From positions 868,001 through 932,000 of the forward strand of contig NZ_PUHY01000012.1 in the NCBI RefSeq assembly GCF_002967765.1: a stretch of 64,000 bases of DNA. The letters run 5' to 3'. The first letter of the stretch is position 1, and each line of letters begins with the position of its first letter. The notes below the pieces were generated by a model. The model was not told the origin of the DNA. It saw nothing but the letters and a program-made list of their open reading frames with translations, and made no database searches. Both the position numbers and the translations under genes were made by a program. Shown here piece after piece: positions 37,195 through 47,200 of the stretch. Source of the DNA: Blastopirellula marina (GTDB lineage Bacteria > Planctomycetota > Planctomycetia > Pirellulales > Pirellulaceae).

Positions 37195-37674
37195 ATGAAG
37201 TTCTGTCTGATCGATCAAATCTCGGAGATTCATCCTGGCGAGCGGATTTCAGCGGTCAAATGCTTGAGCCTTGCCGAAGAGTATCTTCAGGATCACTTTC
37301 CACGGTTTCCCGTCATGCCTGGCGTATTGATGTTGGAAGCCATGACACAGACCGGTGCCTGGCTCGTTCGTGTCACCAACAACTTTAGCCACAGCCTGAC
37401 CGTGCTGAAAGAAGCACGCAACGTCAAGTATGGCAACTTTGTCGAACCAGGAGAAATCCTGATCGTCAAAGCCGAACTGCTGAAAACCGACGGCAACCTG
37501 GCTTCGCTGAAAGTATCAGGCGAAGTGAATGGAAACGTTGCAGTCAGTTCTCGCATCGTACTGGAAAGTTACAACTCGTCTGGTACCGACCAGCCGAACA
37601 CCACGGATCAATGTGCGATCCGCCAACTCAAACAACAATACGATCTGCTGTGCCGCCAGAATTCGTCGGTGTAG
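37195..37674 (+). CDS. fabZ: FabZ-like 3-hydroxyacyl-ACP dehydratase (first copy)
   Basis: 159 residues of the hot-dog fold. The FabZ signature is clear: LQDHFPRFPVMPGVLMLEAM with catalytic His34 and Glu48. It dehydrates 3-hydroxyacyl-ACP to trans-2-enoyl-ACP in type II fatty-acid synthesis. The C-terminus extends beyond the usual FabZ by a polar tail (about 130-159). It is the first gene of a run with an acyl carrier protein, a second dehydratase and a ketosynthase, so it may serve a dedicated pathway rather than bulk lipid synthesis. Confidence 0.9.
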   Translation: MKFCLIDQISEIHPGERISAVKCLSLAEEYLQDHFPRFPVMPGVLMLEAMTQTGAWLVRVTNNFSHSLTVLKEARNVKYGNFVEPGEILIVKAELLKTDGNLASLKVSGEVNGNVAVSSRIVLESYNSSGTDQPNTTDQCAIRQLKQQYDLLCRQNSSV

Positions 37675-37779
37675 ACAATCGTTACCCAAGTCGCAGCGTG
37701 CGGCATCCCTGAGTCGCTTAGGGCCAACGTTTTTCAGCTAGATAAGCCAGTCTTTTCCCAAGTCGGAGAGAAATCAATT

Positions 37780-38166
37780 ATGGCACCCTCGGATGACGAA
37801 GTTTTTGAAAAGGTCCGCGAAGCCTTGGTAGACGCTTTGGGCGTCGACGAGGAAGAAGTGGTACCAGAGGCGACCATGGTGGGCGATCTAGGTGCCGAAT
37901 CGATCGACTTCTTGGACATCGTGTTCCGCCTGGAGAAGGCGTTTGGTATCACCATTCCGCGTGATGAGCTGTTCCCGGAAGACATTCTGACCAACGCCGA
38001 ATACGTTCAGAACGGTAAGGTCACTCCAGAAGGTCTGACCGAGTTGAAGAAGCGGATGCCGTTTGCTGATCTGAGCAAGTTTGAAGCGAATCCAGTCGTT
38101 TCCGATTTTGGCAATCTGCTGACCGTCAACGACATGTGCAGCTACGTTAAGTCGAAGCTGGCCTAG
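37780..38166 (+). CDS. Long acyl carrier protein
   Basis: 128 residues. The phosphopantetheine site is DLGAESIDFLD with Ser41, in the place of the usual DSL. The four-helix ACP core starts normally (EVFEKVREALVDALGV), but the sequence between helix II and the final helix is much longer than in ordinary ACPs of about 77 residues: an extra stretch of roughly 50 residues (DELFPEDILTNAEYV, then LKKRMPFADLSKFEANP). It should carry acyl intermediates for its neighbours. GGAG lies 11 nt before the ATG. Confidence 0.92.
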   Translation: MAPSDDEVFEKVREALVDALGVDEEEVVPEATMVGDLGAESIDFLDIVFRLEKAFGITIPRDELFPEDILTNAEYVQNGKVTPEGLTELKKRMPFADLSKFEANPVVSDFGNLLTVNDMCSYVKSKLA

Positions 38167-38267
38167 TTTTTACAAGGCAAACAGTGCAATCAATCGGTCC
38201 GCCCGTCTTTGGTGCGGACCGTGTTGCGTAACAGGCCAAAGATTAAGAGGCGAAGGAAGCTGCTGAA

Positions 38268-38813
38268 ATGCGCTGGTTTTGGATCGACAAATTCATTGAG
38301 TTCGAGAGCGGCAAATCCGCTAAGTCGGTCAAGTGCATTTCGTTGGCTGAAGACCACCTGCACGATCACTTCCGCTACCTTCCGGTCATGCCGCATTCGC
38401 TGGTGATCGAAGGAATTGCTCAGACCGGTGGTGTTCTCGCAGGCGAGGTCTATGACTTCCGCGAACGGGTTGTCTTGGCCAAGGTTGCCAAGGCGACGTT
38501 CCACGGTACCGCCCATCCTGGCGACCGTCTGACTTACACTGCCGTGATGAACGACATTCGCGAAAACGGAGCGTACGTTTCGGCCACTAGCCACATTGGC
38601 GACAAGCTACATGCGGAAGTCGAGCTGTTCTTTGCTCACTTGAGCGACAAGGGAGAGCAACGCGAGTTGTTCTATCCGGCCGACTTCCTCTCGATGCTCC
38701 GGTTGATGGGGCTGTATGAAGTTGGGAAAGCGAAAGATGGCTCTCCGCTTCAGCCTCCCGATTACATGGTTCAGGCAGAAATCGAGTTGGCCAAAACCCC
38801 TTCGGTTTCGTGA
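38268..38813 (+). CDS. FabZ/FabA-like dehydratase (second copy)
   Basis: 181 residues of the hot-dog fold, paralogous to the first dehydratase: LHDHFRYLPVMPHSLVIEGI with catalytic His34 and Glu48 at the same positions, and the shared pattern SVKCISLAEDHL versus AVKCLSLAEEYL. Position 43 is His instead of the usual Gly in PVMPG, and the C-terminal 45 residues are unique (YPADFLSMLRLMGLYEV). It could dehydrate, isomerise or act on a different chain length; this is inference. AAGGA lies about 9 nt before the ATG. Confidence 0.88.
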   Translation: MRWFWIDKFIEFESGKSAKSVKCISLAEDHLHDHFRYLPVMPHSLVIEGIAQTGGVLAGEVYDFRERVVLAKVAKATFHGTAHPGDRLTYTAVMNDIRENGAYVSATSHIGDKLHAEVELFFAHLSDKGEQRELFYPADFLSMLRLMGLYEVGKAKDGSPLQPPDYMVQAEIELAKTPSVS

Positions 38814-38913
38814 GTTTTGCCGCCTGCGATGGGCGGAATAGAATTTAAGTGTAGCCAGTCAGGCGGGCAACTTCTGTCCCGTCGGCAGCGATTGAACGCG
38901 GAGAGAATCTTCT

Positions 38914-40203
38914 ATGACGAGGCGAGTCGTTGTCACCGGTGTCGGCATGGTCAATCCCATGGGGCACGATGTGGAAACGGTCTGGAAAGGCCTAAAAGAA
39001 GGTGCCTCTGGCGTCGGTTACACGACCGTCTTCGATGCATCCAATTTCCCCACTAAGATCTCGGCTGAGGTCAAGGACTGGGACGTCACCAAGTGTGGCG
39101 AGAAGATCGCTGATTGGGAGAAAGCGGGTCGACATACACGCTTTGCCATCGGTGCTGCCAAGCAAGCCGTAGAATCTTCCGGCGTGCTCGATGCGATCAA
39201 AGATCCTACGCGCTTTGGTGTTTACCTGGGATGCGGAGAAGGGGATCAAGATTTCCATACGTTCACCAATATGGTGGTCGCGGCGATCAGCAGCAAAGAA
39301 ACCGATTGGGACAAAGCCGCGTTCATTCGCAAAGGTTTGGCTACGCTCGATCCACGTCGCGAAATGGAACAAGATCCAAGTATGCCATGCGGTCACTTGG
39401 CTTCGTTGTTCAACGCTCAAGGGCCTAACCTCAATTGCTTAACCGCTTGTGCTGCTTCAAGTCAGGCGATTGGTGAAGCTCGCGAATTGATACGCCGCGG
39501 CACCGTCGACGTGATGCTCTCTGGTGGGGCTCACTCAATGATCCATCCCTTCGGCGTGACCGGCTTCAATCTGCTGACCGCGTTGTCCACGCGTAACGAC
39601 GAGCCTACCAGGGCATCGCGTCCGTTCGACCGTGAACGCGATGGCTTTGTGCTCGGTGAAGGTGCTTCGATGGTCGTTCTCGAAGAGTTGGAGCACGCCA
39701 AAGCCCGCGGCGCCCAGATCTTTGGCGAGATTATCGGTTATGGCACGACGGCGGATGCTTTCCGCATTACCGACACCCACCCAGAAGGTCGTGGCGGTAT
39801 CGCCTGCATGAAGATGGCGATGCAAGATGCTGGGATTACGCCAGAGCAAGTTAACTATGTCAACGCTCACGGTACCAGCACCACGGTTAACGATAAGGTC
39901 GAAACCCTTTGCTGCCATGAAGCATTCGGCGAACTTGCCAAGAAGATTCCGGTTTCTAGCACGAAGAGCATGATGGGACACCTGATTGCCGCCGCTGGAG
40001 TGACCGAAGCGATAGTCTGCTTATTGGCCATCCGCGATAAGGTTTTGCCGCCGACAATCAACTACGAAAATCCAGACGACAATTGCGATCTGGATTACAT
40101 CCCGAACGAAGCCCGCGAAGCAAAATGCGATATCGCATTAAACAACAGCTTTGGCTTCGGCGGTCAGAATATCACGCTCGCTCTTAGTCGTTTCAACGGC
40201 TAA
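38914..40203 (+). CDS. fabF: 3-oxoacyl-ACP synthase II (KAS II type)
   Basis: 429 residues with the complete thiolase-fold active site: Cys179 in LTACAASSQAIGEA, His319 in VNAHGTSTTVND and His356 in SMMGHLIAAAG. FGFGGQN near the end is also typical. It elongates acyl-ACP by condensation with malonyl-ACP. A segment around residues 110-155 (DFHTFTNMVVAAISSKETDW) is longer than in E. coli FabF. GGAGAG stands upstream of the ATG. It closes the four-gene cluster and is followed by an intrinsic terminator. Confidence 0.93.
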   Translation: MTRRVVVTGVGMVNPMGHDVETVWKGLKEGASGVGYTTVFDASNFPTKISAEVKDWDVTKCGEKIADWEKAGRHTRFAIGAAKQAVESSGVLDAIKDPTRFGVYLGCGEGDQDFHTFTNMVVAAISSKETDWDKAAFIRKGLATLDPRREMEQDPSMPCGHLASLFNAQGPNLNCLTACAASSQAIGEARELIRRGTVDVMLSGGAHSMIHPFGVTGFNLLTALSTRNDEPTRASRPFDRERDGFVLGEGASMVVLEELEHAKARGAQIFGEIIGYGTTADAFRITDTHPEGRGGIACMKMAMQDAGITPEQVNYVNAHGTSTTVNDKVETLCCHEAFGELAKKIPVSSTKSMMGHLIAAAGVTEAIVCLLAIRDKVLPPTINYENPDDNCDLDYIPNEAREAKCDIALNNSFGFGGQNITLALSRFNG

Positions 40204-40228
40204 GACTGCGGTAAATAGTTGCTTTGAG

Positions 40229-40261
40229 GGGTGTTGCCCTGTTTCGTGGGCGACACCCTTT
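40229..40261 (+). terminator. Intrinsic terminator after fabF
   Basis: GGGTGTTGCCC (40229-40239) pairs with GGGCGACACCC (40248-40258) through one G-T wobble, with an 8-nt loop, followed by TTT. It lies 25 bp after the fabF stop codon. Confidence 0.78.
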
Positions 40262-40266
40262 GCCTT

Positions 40267-40307
40267 GCGCCCGTTACGGCGTCATTTTGATGGACGCAAA
40301 CGGGCGC
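40267..40307. repeat. Long interrupted inverted repeat overlapping a promoter
   Basis: GCGCCCGTT (40267-40275) and AACGGGCGC (40299-40307) enclose a second pairing GCGTC (40279-40283) with GACGC (40293-40297). The right half covers the -35 box and spacer of the candidate promoter at 40291-40319, so it may be an operator or a second terminator. Confidence 0.6.
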
Positions 40308-40319
40308 CGTTTCTATAAT
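40291..40319 (+). promoter_or_regulatory. Candidate promoter of the DUF1592/DUF1552 pair
   Basis: TGGACG (40291-40296), a 17-nt spacer, then a perfect TATAAT (40314-40319). It lies 68 nt before the ATG of the DUF1592 gene. Confidence 0.5.
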
Positions 40320-40387
40320 CAACTACTGATCCTTCCCTTAATCCCGCCTTTATCTCTCGAATTCTTCCCCATCAGGACTCCCGACCG

Positions 40388-42706
40388 ATGTTGTGGTTTC
40401 TGCGTGGACGCTTGTGTCGCGTTGCGCTTTCATTCCTGGTCCCTCTTGCTTGCGCGTTGTGGACGTTGCCTGCGCGAGCGGCAGACCGTACCGAGCTGGA
40501 CCGGGCCTATCACGGGAAGATTGTTCCATTTCTCAAGACCTACTGCATCGACTGCCACTCCAGCGATTCCCCTGAAGCAGGGCTCGACCTGACAAAGTTC
40601 CGCAACTTTGACGAGGTCACCACGGTGGGTCGTAAGAAGTGGACTTCTGTGCTGGACATGTTGGTCAACGGAAGCATGCCCCCAGAAGATTCCGACCAAC
40701 CAACGGCCGAGGAGTTACGAGCCGCGTTAACGTGGACGCAGGACGCCCTCTCAAGCATTGATTGCGACAGACCGATTAATCCTGGTCGAGAAACGATTCG
40801 CCGTCTCAATCGTGTTGAGTACGAGAACACCATTCGAGATCTGATGGGCATCGCCTATCAAGCGACCGAAACGTTGCCCGCTGATGACGTCGGCTACGGC
40901 TTTGATAACATCGGCGATGTCCTTTCGACGTCACCTTTGCTGTTTGAAAAGTTCTATGAAGCTGCGGACGAGATTGCCTCGCAGGCGATCGTGGTCGATG
41001 AGACTTCGCTAATTCCTCGTCGCGACCTTCCACTGGCCAAGTTCAATCTGAAGCATGGCAAGGCCTCCGGGAGCCAGTTGTCGTTCGCCTCAAACAACAC
41101 GGGACGGTTCGATGTCGAGCTCGAACCTGGTCGCTACAGGTTGGCCGTTTACGCATTCGCCAGTCAGTCTGGCGACGAGCCCGCCAAGATGAGCGTTCAA
41201 TTGGGTGGCAAGGAAAAGGAGACCTTCAGCGTCCGCAATACCTCGGCAATCGATAGTCCGTTTGAAATCACGGCGCGATTCCCACGGGGCAAGCAAACGG
41301 TTGAAGTCGCCTTTCTGAACGATCATTACGATCCTGGCAGTGCAGATCCAAATCGACGCGATCGTAATTTGTTCATCAACAAGATCGTCCTAATAGGTCC
41401 TGATCACAATCTCGGTGATCGCTATCCCGATGCCCACAAACGCATTATTTTCGTCCGGCCTGGCGAGAAGGGATTGGACGAACTTCAAGCCGCTCAGCAA
41501 GTAATCGCTCGTTTCGCCTCACGTGCATTTCGGCGCCCAGTGACCAACGGCGAGATGGAGCGTTTGATGATCCTATACGGCATGGCCAAAGAAGATGGAC
41601 TCAACTTTGAGGGTTCAATCCGTGAGGTTGTTGTCGGGATCCTTTGCTCACCCCACTTCTTATTCAAAGTGGAAGCTGGGCAAACGGAAGGCGAAAGCTA
41701 CACCCTCAGCGACTATGAACTCGCCACGCGGCTAAGTTACTTCCTCTGGAGCACGATGCCCGATGAAGAGTTGTTGGAGCATGCCTGGAAAGGAACACTG
41801 CGACAAAACCTAGATGCTCAAGTGACGCGCATGCTGGCCAATCCGAAAGCAATCGCGCTGACCAAGAACTTTGCCGGTCAGTGGCTGGAAATGCGGAAGC
41901 TGGAAACGGTGCAGCCTGATCGCCGAAAGTTTCGTGATTACAACCCGAAACTGGCCGAAGACATGCGAACCGAAACCGAGCGATTTTTTCAGTCGATTGT
42001 CGAGGAAGATCGTAGCGTTCTCGATTTGATTTCAGCCGATTACTCGTTCCTCAATGAGCGTTTGGCAAAGCATTATGGTATCGACGGAGTTTATGGTGAG
42101 GAGTTCCGTAAAGTCCCGCTCAAAGATCCAAACCGCGGCGGCATTTTGACCCAGGCCAGTGTGCTGACGGTCACCTCTAATCCAACGCGAACCAGCCCGG
42201 TGAAGCGTGGTAAGTGGATCCTCGACAACGTGCTGGGGACGCCACCGCCCGATCCACCGGCCAACGTGCCCACGTTGGAATCACAGAAGAAGTTAAGTGG
42301 CTCTTTGCGTCAACGTATGAAAGAGCATCGCGAGAACGCTGCTTGTGCTTCGTGCCATGCTCGAATGGACCCGATCGGATTTGCTCTGGAAAACTACGAT
42401 GCGATCGGCAAGTGGCGGACCAAGGATGAAGGATTCCAGATCGACGCCAGTGGCGAGTTGCCCAGTGGAACGAAGTTTGACGGAGCTGGCGGGCTCAAGA
42501 AGATTTTGCTCGATGAACGCAAAGATGAATTCATCCACAACCTGATTTCCAAGACGATGACATATGCCTTGGGACGAGGTGTTGAATATTACGACGAGTG
42601 TGCAATCCGGCAGGTTCAAGCCGAGATGGCCAAGCATGACTTTCACTACTCCTCAATGATCCACGCGATCGTTCACAGTCCATCGTTTCAGAAACGTGGC
42701 GGATAA
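40388..42706 (+). CDS. Planctomycetes DUF1587/1592/1588/1585 protein with two heme-c motifs
   Basis: 772 residues with a signal peptide (about 1-31). An N-terminal cytochrome-like domain carries CIDCH at 53-57. DUF1587 follows (RRLNRVEYENTIRDLMG), then DUF1595/DUF1592 (RFASRAFRRPVTNGEMERL, YELATRLSYFLWSTMPDEELL) and DUF1588 (GGILTQASVLTVTSNPTRTS). A second heme motif CASCH is at 653-657, followed by MDPIGFALENYD, and DUF1585 forms the C-terminus (YALGRGVEYYDECAIRQ). This is the standard order in Planctomycetes. It is probably a periplasmic redox protein of unknown substrate. The DUF1552 gene follows after 15 bp and is its normal partner. Confidence 0.94.
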   Translation: MLWFLRGRLCRVALSFLVPLACALWTLPARAADRTELDRAYHGKIVPFLKTYCIDCHSSDSPEAGLDLTKFRNFDEVTTVGRKKWTSVLDMLVNGSMPPEDSDQPTAEELRAALTWTQDALSSIDCDRPINPGRETIRRLNRVEYENTIRDLMGIAYQATETLPADDVGYGFDNIGDVLSTSPLLFEKFYEAADEIASQAIVVDETSLIPRRDLPLAKFNLKHGKASGSQLSFASNNTGRFDVELEPGRYRLAVYAFASQSGDEPAKMSVQLGGKEKETFSVRNTSAIDSPFEITARFPRGKQTVEVAFLNDHYDPGSADPNRRDRNLFINKIVLIGPDHNLGDRYPDAHKRIIFVRPGEKGLDELQAAQQVIARFASRAFRRPVTNGEMERLMILYGMAKEDGLNFEGSIREVVVGILCSPHFLFKVEAGQTEGESYTLSDYELATRLSYFLWSTMPDEELLEHAWKGTLRQNLDAQVTRMLANPKAIALTKNFAGQWLEMRKLETVQPDRRKFRDYNPKLAEDMRTETERFFQSIVEEDRSVLDLISADYSFLNERLAKHYGIDGVYGEEFRKVPLKDPNRGGILTQASVLTVTSNPTRTSPVKRGKWILDNVLGTPPPDPPANVPTLESQKKLSGSLRQRMKEHRENAACASCHARMDPIGFALENYDAIGKWRTKDEGFQIDASGELPSGTKFDGAGGLKKILLDERKDEFIHNLISKTMTYALGRGVEYYDECAIRQVQAEMAKHDFHYSSMIHAIVHSPSFQKRGG

Positions 42707-42721
42707 ATAGAGGGAACGAAT

Positions 42722-44092
42722 ATGTCGCAGACACCTAATTCGACGACCATGCTCAGCCGACGAACGATCTTGCGAGGCATGGGAACTGCCTTGGCATTAC
42801 CTTGGCTGGAAAGCATCTGTCCAGTTGCGCGCGCTGCCGGAACCGATTCACCTGCCGCGAAACCTCCGGTGCGGATGGGATTCTTTTACGTGCCCAACGG
42901 GATGCACATGGCCGATTGGACGCCGAAAGGGGAAGGGGAGCTGAAAGAGCTTTCGCCTACGTTGTCGCAATTGTCCAAGCATCGTTCCGAGATCATGCCC
43001 TTATCGGGCTTAGAGCTTCATAACGGTTGGGCATTGGGAGATGGTGGCGGCGATCACGCCCGTAGTGTGGCATCATTCTTGACGGGTGCGCACCCCAACA
43101 AGACCGACGGAGCCGATATCCGCAATGGCGTATCGGTCGATCAGTTCGCCGCATCACAGCTTTCGCACTTAACGCGATTCCCATCGCTGGAGTTAGGACT
43201 CGAGCCGTCTGCCCAGTCGGGCAACTGTGACTCGGGCTATAGCTGCGTCTATTCTTCAAACGTCAGCTGGCGGAACGATACAAACTTCGTCAACAAAGAG
43301 GTCAATCCGCAGGCCTTATTCGATCGGCTATTTGGCAACGGCAATAGCGCAGAAGAAGCCGAGAACAAAGCCCTCCGTAATCGCCGAAAGAAGAGTGTGC
43401 TCGATTTCGTACTGAACGATGCCAAGCGTCTTCAAGATACGATGGGAAGTGTCGATCGCCGGAAGATGGACGAGTACCTGCACAGCGTCCGGGACGTCGA
43501 GCGTCGCGTCGCCCACGCAATCAAGCTGGAAGGGAAAGAGATCGAGGCTCCTGACTATGCTCGTCCTGAAGGCGTCCCCGCTGAATTCCAGGAGCATGCT
43601 CGTTTGATGATGGATATGCTGGTCCTGGCTTTCCAAACTGATGCGACACGCATTGCGACCTTCATGATGACGAACGCCGGCAGCAACCGCCCTTATCCGC
43701 AGGTCGAAGTCAGCGATGGTCACCACGACCTGTCGCATCATCAAAACGATGGGGAGAAGCAAAAGAAGATTGCTAAGATCAACCGCTTCCACATCCAGCA
43801 GTTCGACTACCTGCTAACCAAGATGCGGGAAGTGAAGGAAGGGGAAGGGACGTTACTGGACAACTGCATGCTGATGTACGGTAGCGGCTTGTCCGACGGT
43901 AATCGCCACAACCACGACGATCTCCCAATCGTGCTCGCGGGACGGGCTGGCGGCGCGTTTAAGCCAGGGCGTCATCTTCGCTATGCCGACAAGACGCCAC
44001 TTTGCAATCTGTACGTCAGCATGTTGGAGGTTATGGGGATCAACGCTGACAACTTCAGTGACTCCAACGGGCGGCTGACGAACCTGGGTTAA
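42722..44092 (+). CDS. DUF1552 protein with Tat signal
   Basis: 456 residues. The N-terminus holds a twin-arginine signal (SRRTILRGMGTALALPWLE), so it is exported folded. The DUF1552 domain follows, recognisable by RMGFFYVPNGMHMADWTP, DHARSVASFLTGAHPNKT, SVDQFAA and YGSGLSDGNRHNHDDLP. The fold is thought to be related to alkaline-phosphatase-like hydrolases, which is family knowledge and not shown here. It forms a two-gene operon with the DUF1592 gene. Confidence 0.94.
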   Translation: MSQTPNSTTMLSRRTILRGMGTALALPWLESICPVARAAGTDSPAAKPPVRMGFFYVPNGMHMADWTPKGEGELKELSPTLSQLSKHRSEIMPLSGLELHNGWALGDGGGDHARSVASFLTGAHPNKTDGADIRNGVSVDQFAASQLSHLTRFPSLELGLEPSAQSGNCDSGYSCVYSSNVSWRNDTNFVNKEVNPQALFDRLFGNGNSAEEAENKALRNRRKKSVLDFVLNDAKRLQDTMGSVDRRKMDEYLHSVRDVERRVAHAIKLEGKEIEAPDYARPEGVPAEFQEHARLMMDMLVLAFQTDATRIATFMMTNAGSNRPYPQVEVSDGHHDLSHHQNDGEKQKKIAKINRFHIQQFDYLLTKMREVKEGEGTLLDNCMLMYGSGLSDGNRHNHDDLPIVLAGRAGGAFKPGRHLRYADKTPLCNLYVSMLEVMGINADNFSDSNGRLTNLG

Positions 44093-44211
44093 GTCCCGCT
44101 GTAGTCGAGAGATGGATCACTTTGGCCGTTTAATCGTTGCGACCCGCTTAGGTGGTCCGGTTTGGCTGGTTCTGCTGGGCTGCGCTTGGACCAATTTCCC
44201 CCTCGGCGTAT

Positions 44212-47200
44212 ATGATGGAGGAAGGCGTTTCCCTTTCTTTCATCAGGTATCCGGTGCACTCTCGGCAGCATTTCTTCGTTCGAGCTAGTCTCCTATTGGT
44301 TTGCCTTGTGGCGGCTATTTGGACCGGTCGCGCGTGCGCAGACGAAGGAAAGATCGATTTCGCCCGTGATGTACAACCTATTCTGGCTCGTAACTGCTAC
44401 CAGTGCCATGGTCCGGATGCAGCGACTCGGAAAGGGGATGTTCGCTTTGATCGTCAGGAGGATGTCCTGCTACAGATCGAGTCTGGTAAACCAGACCAGA
44501 GCGAGTTATATCGCAGGCTTGTCGCGAGTGATCCCGAGATTCATATGCCTCCACCGGCTTCGGAGAAGCAGCCGACCCTCAAAGAGATCGCAACCTTAAA
44601 GCGTTGGATTGAAGAAGGGGCCCAGTGGGAAGGGTTGTGGTCGCTCAAACCGCTGCAAAGTGGCAACCTTCCAACTGTAAATGACGAAGCATGGGTAAAG
44701 ACGCCAATCGACCGATTTGTACTTGCCAAACTTGAGCAGAACGGTCTTCACCCCACGTCGCCCGCGACCAAACACGAGTGGCTCCGCCGCGTCACGTTTG
44801 ACCTGACCGGCTTGCCGCCAACCTTGCCGGAGATCGAAGCTTACCTCGCCGACGATTCACCGGAAGCAGACGCGAAGGTCATCGACCGTTTGCTCGCGTC
44901 ACCGGCCTACGGCGAGAACTTCGCGCGGAAGTGGCTCGACTTAGCTCGTTACGCCGACACCCATGGTTACAGCATCGACGGACATCGCGATGTTTGGCGT
45001 TACCGCGATTGGGTGATCGACGCGCTCAATCGAAATATCTCCTTCTCTGACTTCGTTACGCATCAGCTTGCCGGCGATCTGATCGAAAACCCGACCATCG
45101 ACAGCATGACAGCCACCGGGTTTCATCGCAACGCACCGGTGAATGACGAAATGGGAGCGATCGCCGAGGAGTATCGTCATGCTTATGTCGTCGATCGAGT
45201 GAACACAACCGGAACAGTTTTCCTTGGGATGACTTTGGCGTGCGCTCAATGTCACGACCATAAGTATGATCCCATTTCGCAAAAAGACTTTTACCGGATG
45301 GCCGCCTTCTTCGACAACATTGATGAAAAGGGGCTGGACGGGAAGTTCGGCAACGCTGCGCCACTGTTCAAAAGCCCGCTCCCCGAACAGCAGCGTGAAC
45401 TCGACAAGATTCAGCAGCAAATCGATTCGTATGAGAATTCAATGCATCAGGCGATCGAGCAGTCGCGACATAAGCTTTCGCAATGGGAAGCGGAAGCAAT
45501 GCAAGGTCATCAGATGCTGACGATTTCCAGTAGTCAACTGATCGAGAAGCTTAATTTCGATCGGCTGCCAATCGAATCAAAAGTAGTATCGTTAGAGCGT
45601 GCCGAGGGTGAGCCACTGCTCGTCGCTGGGCTCTATGGTGAGGCATTGCTCTTCGATGGTAAGACCCATTTGCAGTTAACGCGCGACATCGATCGAACGC
45701 TGTCTGTGAGTGTGTGGATTTACCCCACCATCAACAGTCAGGCCATGTTGTATTACTGGCACGCGAGCGATGGCGAGACGGTCGAACTCTCGCAGAAGGG
45801 AACGAAGTTTACGCTGTCGCAGATTTCCACGGTTGGTGAAGTCACAAAGTGGGAAACGGAGGCTGAGGGCTGGGAAACCAATGAGTGGCAGCATTTGGCG
45901 TGGTCGATCGATCTGCCGCAGCCAGGTAAGACAGATCTATGGGTACGTGGAAAGCGATTAACGTGGAGCGAGCCAACAAGCGAGCGGCAAGAGGCAGAAC
46001 TCAGCGGTGAGACCGCCCCCCAGCGCAGTGAAACCATCTTAAAGCTTCGCGGACTGGTGGATGAGTTACGTCTTGACCAACGTCGACTTTCGGAACATGA
46101 CGTCGCCGTGCTCCAAGGTGGCAATCCAGTTCAAGAGATCCTGGCGATCTCGCCTGATGAGCGAACCGCGCAGGAGCGTGACTTGCTCCTTCGTTACTTT
46201 GTCCGCAAGAAGCTGGATTGCTTTTCAAAACTAGAACGACAGAAGCAACTCGCCGAAGACCAACTGAGTGGACTTCGGGCACAATTCCCTGAGACGATGG
46301 TCATGCGTGAACGAGCCACTCCGCGTACGACGCATGTGCGTATTCGCGGACAATGGGATCAACTGGGCGAAGAGGTTTCGCCCGGTGTTCCCTCGCAACT
46401 GTTCCCTCATTCGTCTAAAAATGCGAGTAATCGATTGGCTTTGGCACGTTGGCTAACCGATGACGAGAGTCCTTTGCCTCATCGAGTCTGGGTGAACCGA
46501 GCCTGGCAGCATTTCTTTGGAACAGGCATCGTGAAAACGGTTGACGATTTTGGAACGCGTGGCGATCTGCCAAGCCATCCGAGATTGTTCGATTACCTGG
46601 CAACGCAGCTTGCCGAAGAAGGGGATATGAAGGCGATTCATCGCTTGATTGTCTCAAGTGCGACCTACCGCCAGTCGAGCCGTACCGGAGCGGACGCCTA
46701 CCAACAGGATCCTGAGAATCGCCTGCTGGCACGTGGTCCTCGCTTGCGATTAGCTGCCGAGGAGATTCGCGATCAAGCACTCGTTACAAGCGGGTTGCTG
46801 GTAGACGAGATCGGCGGACGGAGTGTGAAACCCTATCAACCACCCGGCTTATGGGAAGAGATTTCAATCGGTGACGACGAGTTCTCGGCTCAAAAGTTCG
46901 TGCAGGATCACGGGGATCGGCTGTACCGCAGAAGTTTATACACCTACTGGAAACGATCAAGTCCGCCGCCCAACATGACCGCTTTTGATGCACCTAATCG
47001 TGAAGTATGTGTCGCTCAGCGAAGTCAAACCAATACGCCCTTGCAAGCCCTCGTGCTATTGAACGACGTAACGTTTGTCGAGGCGGCGAAGATGTTGGCG
47101 GCTGATGTTTGGACCAGGCATCAAGGTCATGTTGAAGATGCCATTGATGAAGCGTTTCTGAGAATCGTCTCTCGGCCAATTACTGATGACGAGCAAGCGT

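Noticed and set aside
45056-45420. Minus-strand open frames inside the DUF1549 gene
   Set aside because: They overlap strongly conserved DUF1549 coding sequence and have no recognisable product.
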